Origin: an uncultured bacterium
GTDB taxonomy: Bacteria; Cyanobacteriota; Vampirovibrionia; Gastranaerophilales; Gastranaerophilaceae
NCBI GenBank assembly: GCA_958366705.1
Contig: CATXCB010000002.1
Span: forward strand, 62,001-126,000
DNA: 64,000 bases
Direction of reading: 5' to 3'
Made by a program: the position numbers and the translations under genes. Below the pieces are notes generated by a model. It was not told the DNA's origin. It made no database searches and saw only the letters and a list, made by a program, of their open reading frames with translations. How positions within the stretch are numbered: the stretch's first letter is position 1; the number at the start of each line of letters is the position of its first letter. Below are positions 41,102 through 50,570 of this stretch, piece after piece.

Positions 41102-41656
41102 ATGAAAACACTATTTATAGACAAGGATATTAAATATATAGGCTCTCAGCTTGCTCCTCATTGGATTTATAAGAATTTTAAAATTCAGGGAGATGCAATT
41201 GTTGCTTTTTGCGGGGAATGCGAAGTTAAGTTGACAGAGATGGTTGATATTGAAGATGTAATAAATAACGAGCCAATTTATAGTAAATATATGCTTAGTT
41301 TTATTACAGAACAGTTTAATGTTGAACTTGTCGAAGGTGTATTCAGGCAGAGACTACTTATTTGCAGCATAAAAGAAGCACTTGAAAAAAGAGGTTTTGT
41401 TGTAAAACGAAGCGGGGATGATTTATTTGTTAATGATAAAAAATTGTCCGTATCTATAGCTACAAAATCATTAACTTCAGTTTTGATTCATACCGGTGTT
41501 AATATATTGTCTGAAGGGGCACCTATTCCTGTTTCAGGTTTAGAAAGTGATTTAGGAATTAATGATGTAAAAGATTTTGCTACTGAAGTTATGCTTAACT
41601 ACAGTGCTGAAATTGAGGATATTGTATTAGCCAGTACAAAAGTTAGAGGTGTTTAA
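41102..41656 (+). CDS. DUF366 family protein
   Basis: 184 aa with the DUF366 pattern: SQLAPHWIYKNF, GDAIVAFCGECEVKLTEMVD, FRQRLLICSIKEALEK, RSGDDLFVNDKKLSVSIAT and LASTKVRGV. The family is uncharacterised. Position directly after queC suggests, but does not prove, a link to deazapurine metabolism. Its stop overlaps the next start (TAATG). Confidence 0.8.
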   Translation: MKTLFIDKDIKYIGSQLAPHWIYKNFKIQGDAIVAFCGECEVKLTEMVDIEDVINNEPIYSKYMLSFITEQFNVELVEGVFRQRLLICSIKEALEKRGFVVKRSGDDLFVNDKKLSVSIATKSLTSVLIHTGVNILSEGAPIPVSGLESDLGINDVKDFATEVMLNYSAEIEDIVLASTKVRGV

Positions 41657-42414
41657 TGTTAAAAGATGCTGATAAATATGAGACTTCTTCTCATTTTTCA
41701 TATAACCAGTATAAAAAAAAGGTAAAGAAAGGTCCAAACAAAGATGTAATAGTCTTTGCGTCAGTATTTGTAATCGGAGTTCTGATATTACTTGGTTTTG
41801 CAAAAATATTATCCCCAAATGTTGATGTCGGAATTTCCGATGGTAATGAGGCTGCAGTGGCTGTAGATGATGAAGAAGTTGTTCAGTCTGTTATTGATGA
41901 GCGCTTGAAGCATATACAAATGGAGGATTCAGGTAAAAAAGAAGGCGATGAAGAAATGTTTTCTCCAGAGCTTGATGAAAAAGTTGTACTTCCAAACCAT
42001 ACTAAAAAGACTGTAGGACAAATGGAAGTTGAAATGGCAGATTTAATGAATTCTCAAAAACTTGAACAGCAGGTTAAAGATGATACAAAGCATGTTCAGC
42101 AACAAATGGAACAGCCTCCGCATTCTGTAGAAAAAAAAGAGACCGTAAAATCAAATGAAAAAGCTCCAATGCCGTCACAACCGGCTCAAATTGTTAATGC
42201 TAAAGTCGTTGTTGGATATTATGCAACCGAAAAACAAGCTGAAGTTGCTAAAAGTATAATTCAAGATGCCGGAGTAGGTGTTACTCCTATTGTTAAAAAT
42301 CTTGGCGGATATTACACATTACAGGTGGGAGCATATACTTCCAGAGAAAAAGCTCAGCAGGCTGCAAATAATTTGCTGAAAAGTAATTTCCCGGCAAGAG
42401 TTGTTGTTGAATAA
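41656..42414 (+). CDS. SPOR-domain membrane protein
   Basis: 252 aa. Cytoplasmic N-terminus, one membrane helix (about 36-55, VIVFASVFVIGVLILLGFA), an acidic and Gln/Lys-rich linker (about 60-170), and a C-terminal SPOR domain (about 180-252, VVVGYYATEKQAEVAKSI and YYTLQVGAYTSREKAQ). SPOR domains bind denuded peptidoglycan at division septa, so a role in cell division or wall remodelling is likely. Confidence 0.88.
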   Translation: MLKDADKYETSSHFSYNQYKKKVKKGPNKDVIVFASVFVIGVLILLGFAKILSPNVDVGISDGNEAAVAVDDEEVVQSVIDERLKHIQMEDSGKKEGDEEMFSPELDEKVVLPNHTKKTVGQMEVEMADLMNSQKLEQQVKDDTKHVQQQMEQPPHSVEKKETVKSNEKAPMPSQPAQIVNAKVVVGYYATEKQAEVAKSIIQDAGVGVTPIVKNLGGYYTLQVGAYTSREKAQQAANNLLKSNFPARVVVE

Positions 42415-42565
42415 TTGGTATGATATTGAAATTCTTGATTTTAGACTTGTATAAGTTTTTCTATTGATGGTTAAATTTGTCACCCTTAAAGCTTTGTGGG
42501 AAATTATATATAAATTACATTGATTTAACCTTGTATTTTTAATTTATTTTTCATATAATTTTTGT

Positions 42566-43390
42566 ATGGAAAATATAAAAAGAATTAAACTAAGGGATTT
42601 TGAGATCGGGGGAGATAAATTAACTATTCTTGCCGGTCCATGTGCTATTGAAAGCATAGAAATTTTGGAACAAACCGCTGAGGGTTTGAAAAAAATTACA
42701 GAAGAATTGGATATAAATTTTGTATTCAAATCTTCTTTTGATAAAGCAAATCGTTCATCTATTACTTCATTTAGAGGGCCTGGACTGGAAAAAGGGCTTG
42801 AAATGCTTAAAACTATTAAAGAAAAGTATGATTTGCCGATAGTAACTGATATTCATACTCCTGAACAAGCTGCAGTAGCAGGGGAAGTTGCTGATATTAT
42901 ACAGATTCCTGCATTTTTATGCCGCCAGACAGATTTGCTTGTTGCAGCTGCTAAAACTGGCAAAATTGTTAATATTAAAAAAGGTCAGTTTTTGGCTCCT
43001 GAACAAATGGAAAGTTTGATAAAAAAAGTCGAAGATTCAGGAAATTTGAATATTTTATTGACAGATAGAGGAACTTCATTCGGATATAACAATCTTGTTG
43101 TTGATTTTAGAGGTATTCCTATTATGCAATCTTTTGGTTATCCTGTTGTATTTGATGCTACTCACAGTGTTCAGTTACCTGGTGCTAACGGTACTTGTTC
43201 CGGCGGTGACAGAAGATTTGTTCCTGTTCTTGCAAAAGCTGCAATGGCAGTTGGTGCAAATGTTTTATTTTTTGAAGTTCACCCTGAACCTGATAAAGCA
43301 CTTTGTGACGGACCAAATATGGTTGCTTTAAAAGATGCAAAAGAATTATTCTCAATGTGTAAAAATATATTTGAGCTTGTGAAAGGCTAA
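42566..43390 (+). CDS. kdsA: 3-deoxy-8-phosphooctulonate synthase
   Basis: 274 aa. Condenses PEP with arabinose 5-phosphate to Kdo-8-phosphate, the first dedicated Kdo step for LPS. Motifs: ILAGPCAIES (Cys26), KSSFDKANRSS, TDIHTPEQAAVAG and FDATHSVQLPGANG. Cys in GPCAIE is typical of the metal-dependent class, where non-metal enzymes carry Asn. Its presence argues for a Gram-negative-type outer membrane. Two bases separate it from the MBL gene. Confidence 0.95.
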   Translation: MENIKRIKLRDFEIGGDKLTILAGPCAIESIEILEQTAEGLKKITEELDINFVFKSSFDKANRSSITSFRGPGLEKGLEMLKTIKEKYDLPIVTDIHTPEQAAVAGEVADIIQIPAFLCRQTDLLVAAAKTGKIVNIKKGQFLAPEQMESLIKKVEDSGNLNILLTDRGTSFGYNNLVVDFRGIPIMQSFGYPVVFDATHSVQLPGANGTCSGGDRRFVPVLAKAAMAVGANVLFFEVHPEPDKALCDGPNMVALKDAKELFSMCKNIFELVKG

Positions 43391-43392
43391 AA

Positions 43393-44019
43393 ATGGAGAT
43401 AAGAGTTTTTGTAGAAGGTCCTGTTGATGCTAATAACTATCTTCTTTTTGATGAAGAGTCAAAGGAAGCTGTTTTGATTGACTGTTCCGCACCATCATTG
43501 CAAATTATTGATGCAATTAAAAAAGAGAACTTAATTTTAAAATATATATTGTTAACTCACGGGCATTTTGACCACATATTAGGTGTCGATAAATTTAATG
43601 AAGTTTTTAATGTAGATATATATGTAGGTAAAGATGATTTAGAACAAATTGAATCTACTCCTGCAATGATTCAAATGTTTACAGGAGTTAGAGGTCCTGA
43701 GGTATTATCAGTAAAAAAAAATGTTAATGATGGTGATGAATTTTTTATCGGCAAAACTAAAATTAAAGCTATAGCAACTCCGGGGCATACTGAAGGCGGT
43801 ATGTGCTATTTAGCAGAGGATAAGTTGTTTTCCGGAGATACATTGTTTAACAGAAGTATCGGCAGAACGGATTTCCCTGGTGGGGATTTTCAAAAAATCA
43901 CTCACAGTGTAAAAGATATTTTATTTTCACTACCGGATGATACAATCGTATATCCGGGACACGGGGCTAAGACTACTATAGCTTATGAAAAAAAATATAA
44001 TGAAATTTTAAAAATGTAA
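43393..44019 (+). CDS. Metallo-beta-lactamase-fold hydrolase (glyoxalase II-like)
   Basis: 208 aa. Zinc ligands in THGHFDHILG, TPGHTEGGMCY, FSGDTLF and YPGHG. Size and motif set match the glyoxalase II-like / YcbL group that hydrolyses thioesters. Probably co-transcribed with kdsA. Substrate not predictable. Confidence 0.88.
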   Translation: MEIRVFVEGPVDANNYLLFDEESKEAVLIDCSAPSLQIIDAIKKENLILKYILLTHGHFDHILGVDKFNEVFNVDIYVGKDDLEQIESTPAMIQMFTGVRGPEVLSVKKNVNDGDEFFIGKTKIKAIATPGHTEGGMCYLAEDKLFSGDTLFNRSIGRTDFPGGDFQKITHSVKDILFSLPDDTIVYPGHGAKTTIAYEKKYNEILKM

Positions 44020-44028
44020 GAGTTTATT

Positions 44029-44103
44029 GTCATTCTGAGACGATAAGTTATGAGATTCTTTACTTTACTCAGAATGACCTGTAACAGTCGAAGAATCTCA
44101 TAA
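44029..44103. repeat. Dispersed repeat with interlocking inverted repeats
   Basis: GTCATTCTGAG (44029-44039) with CTCAGAATGAC (44068-44078), and TTATGAGATTCTT (44048-44060) with AAGAATCTCATAA (44091-44103). The two pairs interlock, so only one hairpin can form at a time unless a pseudoknot is made. The GTCATTCTGAG type is widespread in bacterial intergenic repeats. Confidence 0.75.
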
Positions 44104-44115
44104 ATAGGTGAAATT

Positions 44116-45153
44116 ATGAAAAATCAATTAGAAAAAATTTATTCAGATGCAGCCGCAGATATTGAAAAGGCTGCTACAGTTAAAGATTTAGAAGATATTA
44201 AATTTAAATATTTGAGCAGAAAAGGTGAATTTAACGAAATTAAAAAAGGGTTAAAAGACCTTTCTGTTGAAGATAAAAAAATAATCGGCTCTCTGGCTAA
44301 TGAAATTACTCAAAAATTAGAGTCATCTATAAAAGAGAAATTTCAACTATTCTATGAAAAAGAATTGAATGAAAAACTTCAAAAAGAAAAAATAGATGTG
44401 ACATTACCTGGACAGTACATCCCAAGAGGGCATGTGCATCCTTTAACGTCAACAACAAATGAAATTTGTTCAATATTTCAGAGTTTAGGTTTTTCTGTTG
44501 TGCAGGATGAATTTGCTCCGGAAGTTGAAACTGAATACTACAACTTCGATATGTTGAATGTGCCAAAAGATCACCCGGCACGTGATATGCAGGATACATT
44601 CTACACAAATATTGCAAAAAATGTTGTGTTGAGAAGCCAAACTTCAGGTGCCCAGATTCACGCTATGGAAGGGAAAAATCCTCCGATTAGGATTATTGCA
44701 CCGGGCAGAGTTTACAGAAATGAAAATATAAATTCACGTAAAAATAATTTCTTCCACCAGATTGAGGGCTTATATGTTGATAAAAATATTACATTTGGTG
44801 ATTTGAAAGGTGTTTTAAACGAATTTATCAGAATATATTTTGGTGAAAGTCGCCCAACAAGATTCAGAAGCAGTTTCTTCCCGTTTACTGAACCGTCAGC
44901 AGAAATTGATGTTCAGTGTATTATGTGTGAGGGCAAAGGCTGCAGAACTTGTTCAGGTACCGGCTGGTTAGAGATACTAGGTGCCGGCATGGTTGACCCT
45001 AATGTATTACGAGGAGTGGGTATTGATTCGGAAGTTTATTCAGGTTTTGCTTTTGGTATGGGGGTTGAAAGACTTTCTATGTTAAAATATGCAATTGATG
45101 ATATCAGACTGTTCTTTAATAATGATGTAAGATTTTTGAAACAGTTTAAGTAA
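44116..45153 (+). CDS. pheS: Phenylalanyl-tRNA synthetase alpha subunit
   Basis: 345 aa, usual length. N-terminal coiled coil (about 1-90), class II catalytic core with HVHPLTSTTNEICSIFQSLG, RVYRNENINSRKNNFFHQIE, RFRSSFFPFTEPSAEID and GFAFGMGVERLSMLKY. CIMCEGKGCRTCSGTGW is the Cys-rich PheS loop. The beta-subunit gene pheT does not follow, so it must lie elsewhere. Confidence 0.97.
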   Translation: MKNQLEKIYSDAAADIEKAATVKDLEDIKFKYLSRKGEFNEIKKGLKDLSVEDKKIIGSLANEITQKLESSIKEKFQLFYEKELNEKLQKEKIDVTLPGQYIPRGHVHPLTSTTNEICSIFQSLGFSVVQDEFAPEVETEYYNFDMLNVPKDHPARDMQDTFYTNIAKNVVLRSQTSGAQIHAMEGKNPPIRIIAPGRVYRNENINSRKNNFFHQIEGLYVDKNITFGDLKGVLNEFIRIYFGESRPTRFRSSFFPFTEPSAEIDVQCIMCEGKGCRTCSGTGWLEILGAGMVDPNVLRGVGIDSEVYSGFAFGMGVERLSMLKYAIDDIRLFFNNDVRFLKQFK

Positions 45154-45208
45154 AATTAAAGTTTAATGTTTAGGCTTTTTATTAGATACAAATAGATAGA
45201 GGATTTTT

Positions 45209-46576
45209 ATGTCAATAATAATAATGATTTTGTTACTTAGTTTTTTAGTTCTGGTTCATGAAGCAGGACACTTTTTGGCTGCTAGAGCATTTAAAATTAA
45301 AGTATCAAAGTTTGGTTTCGGGCTTCCTATTGGACCAACATTGTGGAGTAAGAAAATTGGTGATGTAGAAGTTCTTGTGCATGCATTTTTGCTTGGCGGT
45401 TATGTATCTTTTCCTGATGATGAGAAAGATTCGGATTTACCTGCAGATTCAGAAGATAGGTTTATTAATAAGCCAGTGTGGCAGAGGATGGTTGTAATCT
45501 CAGCCGGTGTTATTGCAAATATTATTACCGCATTTTTATTAGTATTTATTACTGCTGTTGTATGGGGAAAATTACCGTCAGGGCAATATGATGTTTATAT
45601 TAATAAAATTGCAGCTGCAAAAGGTGAGTCTGTATGGCAAAGCGGGTTGCAAAGCGGAGATAGAGTTGTAAAAATAAACGGTTCTGATATAAATTCAAGC
45701 TATGCTCTTACTTTGTATGCTCAGAATAGTAAACCTTATGATGGTAAAGTTGATTCTGAGTTTGTTCAGTCAAATTTAGAAAATTTGAAAAAACTTAATC
45801 CAAAAATAAAAGAAAATGAGGCTATTAAAAATTTAACTGTAGTTGCTTTACCAGATATTAAATCTGAACCTGCTTTAAAAATAGATGATGAAACTTTAAA
45901 AGGTTATAAGTTATATAAAGATTCTCAGATGTTGTTAGGTGAGAGTCAGAAAAAGTTAAGAGATTCTATAAAAGGTAAAAATACGTATGTTGCTGATGGA
46001 AAAACAACATTAAATGATTTAGCTTATGCTGTATCAGATAATTTACGCCCTTTGAATTTGACAGTATTAAGAAATGGAAAGCAAATTCAATTGAAAACCA
46101 TTTATCCTAATAACAAAGGAATGATTGGTGTTGCTGTAGAATCAAGACAGGTACTTGTTCCTACAAAAAATCCAGCAGCTGCGATTTCAGGAAGTTTTAA
46201 ATATATGTGGGAACAAACATATATTTTAGTTTACGGCTTGTGGCAGCTGTTTACAGGAAAAATTCCGGTTAAAGATCTTCATGGTATTGTAGTTATTACA
46301 AAAATCGGCGGTGATGTGATTCAGAATAGCGGCTTTTTCTCAGGACTACTGTTAACAGCTATGATTTCTTTGGATTTAGCACTTGTGAATTTTTTACCGA
46401 TACCGGCTCTTGACGGCGGACACTTTATGTTCTTATTAATTGAACAATTGAGAGGAAAGCCTGTTGATGAAGAAACTATAAACAAGGTAAGTTCATTTTT
46501 CTTCTTGTTGCTAATTATATTTATGGTACTGGTTGTATTTAATGATATTTATGCACTGGTAAAACATAAATTTTAA
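45209..46576 (+). CDS. rseP: RseP-type site-2 intramembrane metalloprotease
   Basis: 455 aa M50B protease. HEAGH motif at His17-Glu18-His21 in the first membrane helix; third zinc ligand in NFLPIPALDGGHF. PDZ-type region between helices (GLQSGDRVVKINGSDINSSY ... GKQIQLKTIYP) appears split by an extra charged stretch of roughly 100 residues. Cleaves anti-sigma factors or signal-peptide remnants in the membrane. An ECF/anti-sigma pair lies at 61.7-62.6 kb. Confidence 0.92.
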   Translation: MSIIIMILLLSFLVLVHEAGHFLAARAFKIKVSKFGFGLPIGPTLWSKKIGDVEVLVHAFLLGGYVSFPDDEKDSDLPADSEDRFINKPVWQRMVVISAGVIANIITAFLLVFITAVVWGKLPSGQYDVYINKIAAAKGESVWQSGLQSGDRVVKINGSDINSSYALTLYAQNSKPYDGKVDSEFVQSNLENLKKLNPKIKENEAIKNLTVVALPDIKSEPALKIDDETLKGYKLYKDSQMLLGESQKKLRDSIKGKNTYVADGKTTLNDLAYAVSDNLRPLNLTVLRNGKQIQLKTIYPNNKGMIGVAVESRQVLVPTKNPAAAISGSFKYMWEQTYILVYGLWQLFTGKIPVKDLHGIVVITKIGGDVIQNSGFFSGLLLTAMISLDLALVNFLPIPALDGGHFMFLLIEQLRGKPVDEETINKVSSFFFLLLIIFMVLVVFNDIYALVKHKF

Positions 46577-46649
46577 TTACTCAAATTTTTAATATCTGCC
46601 GGTTTGTTTATGTTATAATTAGCATTGATATAATAAGGGAGATATTAAA

Positions 46650-47972
46650 ATGTTAGATTTTATTCACTCGCATGGGATGATAATTTCAGGTGCAATTCTT
46701 TTGATTGCATACATATTCATTGCCAGCGAAAAAATTCAAAAATCTGTAGTGGCATTGGTTGGAGCATCTCTTACAATGTTACTAGGGTTAATTCCGTTAT
46801 CTCTTAGTCTTGAAGATAACGTCAAAGGTGTTTTTGAATACGTTGATTTTGAAGTAATATTTTTACTTATCGGCATGATGATTATTGTAAATATTGCAAG
46901 CCGAAGCGGCGTATTTAAATGGATGGCGCTTAACTTATTAAAAGCTACTAAAGGTCATCCTAAAACTGTTTTATTTGCACTGGCTGCATTTACAGCTATC
47001 GCATCTGCATTTTTGGATAACGTTACAACTGTTGTACTTATGATGCCTATTACTTTTGTAATTGCAAAAGAGTTTGAAACAGATCCTGTTCCATTTTTAA
47101 TTACAGAAGTTTTGGCTTCTAATATTGGAGGTACAGCTACTTTGATTGGAGATCCTCCAAATATTATTATCGGTACAAGAGCTGGTTTAAGCTTTATGGA
47201 CTTTGTTGTAGAGCTTTCTCCAATAGTATTTATTATATTTTTGATTTCGGTTTCAACTCTTGTATTCTTATTTAGAAAGGGTTTAAAAGCTACTCCGGAA
47301 AAAATGGCTCATATTGCAAATCTTGACAATTCTAAAACTATTACAGATAAAAACCTAATGATTCGTTCTGTCATAACTCTTGGATTAGTTATTTTAGGGT
47401 TTGTAACTCATGATATTACACATATTTCAGCATTTGTATTCGCGGTTGCAGGTGCTTCTTTCTTGCTTCTTTTTGAAAAACCAAAAGAAATTTACCGTGA
47501 TGTTGAATGGTTAACAATATTTTTCTTTATAGGCTTATTTATAATAATTGGCGGGTTTGAAGCTAACGGTGGTATCAAATTCCTTGCAGACCAGTTGATT
47601 GTTCTAACAAATGGCAGTCTTGAAGCAGCTACAATGATTATACTTTGGGCATCAGGTATTTTATCAGGTATAATTGATAATATTCCATATACAGCAACTA
47701 TGGCTCCATTGATTTCTGAACTTGTTAATCCTGCAAATCCACATGCTATTACAGGACACACTCATGCTTTATGGTGGGCTCTATCTTTAGGTGCTTGCCT
47801 TGGTGGAAACTTAACAATTATTGGTGCGGCAGCAAATGTATTAGTTAGTGAAACTGCGGCATCTAAGGGGCATAAGATTTCGTTTTTCAGATTTATGAAA
47901 TACGGTTCTCTGGTGACTCTAATTTCATTAGTATTAAGTTCATTCTATCTATATTTCAGATATTTGCGTTAA
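46650..47972 (+). CDS. ArsB/NhaD-family ion transporter (copy 2)
   Basis: 440 aa, strongly similar throughout to the 2923-4242 protein (identical GGTATLIGDPPNIIIG, near-identical AFLDNVTTVVLMMPITF and GIIDNIPYTATMAPL). Same inferred role in cation/proton or anion movement. It differs in context: no OadG-like partner. GGGAGA precedes the ATG and TATAAT lies about 35 bases upstream. Confidence 0.87.
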   Translation: MLDFIHSHGMIISGAILLIAYIFIASEKIQKSVVALVGASLTMLLGLIPLSLSLEDNVKGVFEYVDFEVIFLLIGMMIIVNIASRSGVFKWMALNLLKATKGHPKTVLFALAAFTAIASAFLDNVTTVVLMMPITFVIAKEFETDPVPFLITEVLASNIGGTATLIGDPPNIIIGTRAGLSFMDFVVELSPIVFIIFLISVSTLVFLFRKGLKATPEKMAHIANLDNSKTITDKNLMIRSVITLGLVILGFVTHDITHISAFVFAVAGASFLLLFEKPKEIYRDVEWLTIFFFIGLFIIIGGFEANGGIKFLADQLIVLTNGSLEAATMIILWASGILSGIIDNIPYTATMAPLISELVNPANPHAITGHTHALWWALSLGACLGGNLTIIGAAANVLVSETAASKGHKISFFRFMKYGSLVTLISLVLSSFYLYFRYLR

Positions 47973-47993
47973 TATTGATATTTAATAAAGAAA

Positions 47994-48027
47994 GAGGACC
48001 TCGTGCAAATATTGCACGAGGTCCTCT
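47994..48027. terminator. Terminator between transporter and SLH gene
   Basis: AGAGGACCTCGTGCAA and its perfect complement. Very stable hairpin between convergent genes. Confidence 0.9.
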
Positions 48028-48085
48028 ATTTGGTGATGAAATCAACTATGATTTTTACGTTGTTTATTGAGAAGAAACTTTTCTT

Positions 48086-50113
48086 CTATTCATTACAACC
48101 AAAAGCGATAGTAACGTGTTCTCTTGGATTTACAGCAGATATTTTATATCCGCGAGGATCAACAAGGTAAGCAAATTCATCACCTGTAGTTTGGAATAAG
48201 CCCATAGTACCTGATAGAGCTGTTCTAGTTACGTCAATTGGAGCTTTAACTGTTTCAAATAGACCGTCGCCTAAGCTTCTTGCAGCTGCACCGAATTGAC
48301 CTTGGAAAGCATGACCTAACATATAACCTGCATCATTAGAAATATTTTCTGCTGCGTTACCTACGTTAGTCAATATACCACCGGCGGTTCTACCAACAAC
48401 ACCAACCAGAGAGCCTGCCCATGTGAATGGCATTTCAACAAGTCTTGCTACCGGGTTAACGTTTTTAGACTTATTAACTTGAGCTTGTAGAATTTGTTTT
48501 GGTAATTTAGTTTTGCAGTCACCGTTTTTAATTTCTGTAAATGCAAGTTTTAATGCACCTTTTTCACAGCCTGAAGGTCTGATAACTTCAACAACCTGAC
48601 CTGTAACTGTTGAACCGCAAGGGTATGTTACACCATTGATTGTGATATCTTCAAGAGTGTTTGCTCTGAAGTATTGACCTACGTGAGAAGATTTAGCTGT
48701 CAATTGGTCTATCATTGATAATTTCAATGTAGGAATTTTTACGATTTCTTCGTGTTCAATCAACGCATTTTTCTCTACAGGACAAGCCGGACAAGCTTGA
48801 TTTGCCGTTTTAGGATTTGTGTCGTACCCTAAAGCTACGCGGACTGTTTGCATCATTGATGCAATATCTGCACGGGAGGCATCTTTGTTTGGCATAATCA
48901 TGTTAGGATTTGGTGAATCTTTCAAAGCACCGCTATCTAATGATTTTGCTACAGGAATTCTTGCCCATTCAGGGATTTTGTTCCCATCAGCATATCTGCT
49001 AAGGATTTCGTCTGCCTTGCATTTATCTATATCGCAGGTCATCCCTTTTGCTATTGAAGTCAGTGCTTCAACACGTGTTACGGGAGCTTGCGGTCTGAAT
49101 GTTTTATTCGGATAACCTTTTAACAAGTCTTCATCTACTGCTTTTGCAATTGCAGCGTTAGCCCAGTTGCTTCTAGGTACGTCTGAGAATAATACCTGTG
49201 TATCCAAATCACAATTTAGGTTAAACCCTTTAACAAGCATTGTTGCGAATTCGGCACGTGAAATATTTTTATTTGGTTTAAAATATCCATCAGGGTAACC
49301 TACAACAACATCATTTATTGCAAGTTTGTCGATGTCGCAAGAAGCCCAGTGACTGTTTGGAACGTCAGGGAATTGGCAGCCGCTGAATGGTGCTGCAGCG
49401 CCTGTTATATTTTGAATTTGTTGAGGAATTTCATACGGAATTAATGTTTTCTTAACTGCATTTATTGAATTTGCAGATTGAATATCTATTGGACATGCAT
49501 TGCCATCCATTTTACATTCATTTCTATCAATAGAAATGCCGTTATATTTATTAGGACATTCATTCAAACATGGCATTTGTGTTGCCGCGCCTGTCATTTG
49601 ACCGTCTGTGGCAACTGTTGCCCCGCTTATATTTGAAGACATTCTGCTGGCAGGACATCCTTTAGCTGCTCTTTCTGTTGAGAAAATTGAATTTGCAGGT
49701 TCCCCAACATAGTTGTTTGTTCCGTAAATTGCTTGAGGATAGCCGTAAACTTGTTTCATTTCTGCTTTATCAGGTTTTCCAGTTTGCGGACATAATGCAC
49801 AGGACGGAACGGCTGGTTTGTCGCAGCTGATTTCGTCAGGACAACCGCAGTCATCTTTTTTTTGCTGACAATCACATGGATCTTGTTTTACAGGACATGG
49901 TGTTTTCTTTTTGCATTCGCAGTCTGTTTTGGATTTTTTACATTTTGTGCAGGTCTGCGGTGCTTCAACCGGACAAGCCGGACCTGTTACTACAGGTAGT
50001 GCCTCTTCAGGTGCTTTGGTGTTGCACGGGCAAGCTGCCATCGCAGAAGTCAAGGAACACGTTGCTATTCCAACGGCAATCGCAGCTGCCACAGTTAGTT
50101 TTTTAATTGACAT
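48086..50113 (-). CDS. SLH-domain exported protein with cysteine-rich N-terminus and IPxGT-like C-terminal module
   Basis: 675 aa. Signal peptide ending SAMA-ACPC. Residues 28-110 hold about twenty Cys in CPC, CTKCKK, CDCQQ and CGC clusters. Three SLH repeats span about 248-430 (FPDVPNSHWASCDIDKLA, VGYPDGYFKPNKNISRAEFA; FSDVPRSNWANAAIAKA; IPEWARIPVAKSLDSGAL). The C-terminal 200 residues follow the plan of the 11886 and 30908 proteins (ITINGVTYPCGSTVTGQVVE, LKLAFTEIKNGDCKTKLPKQ, Gly-rich hydrophobic part, final strand). SLH domains in Cyanobacteria-like cells bind the wall and link it to the outer membrane. A TTGTAACAA site lies about 150 bases upstream. Confidence 0.85.
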   Translation of the reverse strand: MSIKKLTVAAAIAVGIATCSLTSAMAACPCNTKAPEEALPVVTGPACPVEAPQTCTKCKKSKTDCECKKKTPCPVKQDPCDCQQKKDDCGCPDEISCDKPAVPSCALCPQTGKPDKAEMKQVYGYPQAIYGTNNYVGEPANSIFSTERAAKGCPASRMSSNISGATVATDGQMTGAATQMPCLNECPNKYNGISIDRNECKMDGNACPIDIQSANSINAVKKTLIPYEIPQQIQNITGAAAPFSGCQFPDVPNSHWASCDIDKLAINDVVVGYPDGYFKPNKNISRAEFATMLVKGFNLNCDLDTQVLFSDVPRSNWANAAIAKAVDEDLLKGYPNKTFRPQAPVTRVEALTSIAKGMTCDIDKCKADEILSRYADGNKIPEWARIPVAKSLDSGALKDSPNPNMIMPNKDASRADIASMMQTVRVALGYDTNPKTANQACPACPVEKNALIEHEEIVKIPTLKLSMIDQLTAKSSHVGQYFRANTLEDITINGVTYPCGSTVTGQVVEVIRPSGCEKGALKLAFTEIKNGDCKTKLPKQILQAQVNKSKNVNPVARLVEMPFTWAGSLVGVVGRTAGGILTNVGNAAENISNDAGYMLGHAFQGQFGAAARSLGDGLFETVKAPIDVTRTALSGTMGLFQTTGDEFAYLVDPRGYKISAVNPREHVTIAFGCNE

Positions 50114-50263
50114 TTTTACCTCCTTGTTAAGTGTGAGTTTTGTTTAAAATAAACAAAAGTTTTATTTAAAAAACAAACTTATACCAAATTATGTACTTTA
50201 CCGATACTTGAAAACATTAGTAAAACTACTTATTCTACAGGGTAATATTTATAACTGCTAAAT

Positions 50264-50272
50264 TTGTAACAA
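50264..50272. promoter_or_regulatory. TTGTNACAA palindrome upstream of the SLH gene
   Basis: TTGTAACAA, same palindrome as at 23458 and 23478, in the divergent region between the SLH gene and the 50353 small gene. Confidence 0.35.
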
Positions 50273-50352
50273 TTTATGTACAATTGGCAATATTTGTGTA
50301 TAATATGTTTTATTATATATGTGTGAAGTTTTAAATCGGGCAGGTGTGTAAT

Positions 50353-50499
50353 ATGTATAGTAAAGAATTTATGAAATTTTTGTACGGTTATCAGAAAGAT
50401 GACTTTAAACCAAAAGAGCCTGAAGTTAAAGAAATTCGTTTTAAAAACAGACGCGGTGGTAAGTTAGCTGAAGTTTTTATTTCTGTTAAGGAAAAATAG
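50353..50499 (+). CDS. Small basic protein of 48 aa
   Basis: MYSKEFMKFLYGYQKDDFKP ... RGGKLAEVFISVKEK. ATG with GGCAGGTG 7-13 bases upstream. Charged throughout, with no membrane segment. Codon use is like the neighbours and the ribosome binding site is reasonable. It lies between the SLH gene and the prepilin region. No family recognised. Confidence 0.55.
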   Translation: MYSKEFMKFLYGYQKDDFKPKEPEVKEIRFKNRRGGKLAEVFISVKEK

Positions 50500-50570
50500 C
50501 AACTTTATTTATTGTTATTTTTGTTTTATTAATATATATAATATATCTATAGAAATTCTGGAGGATATCG

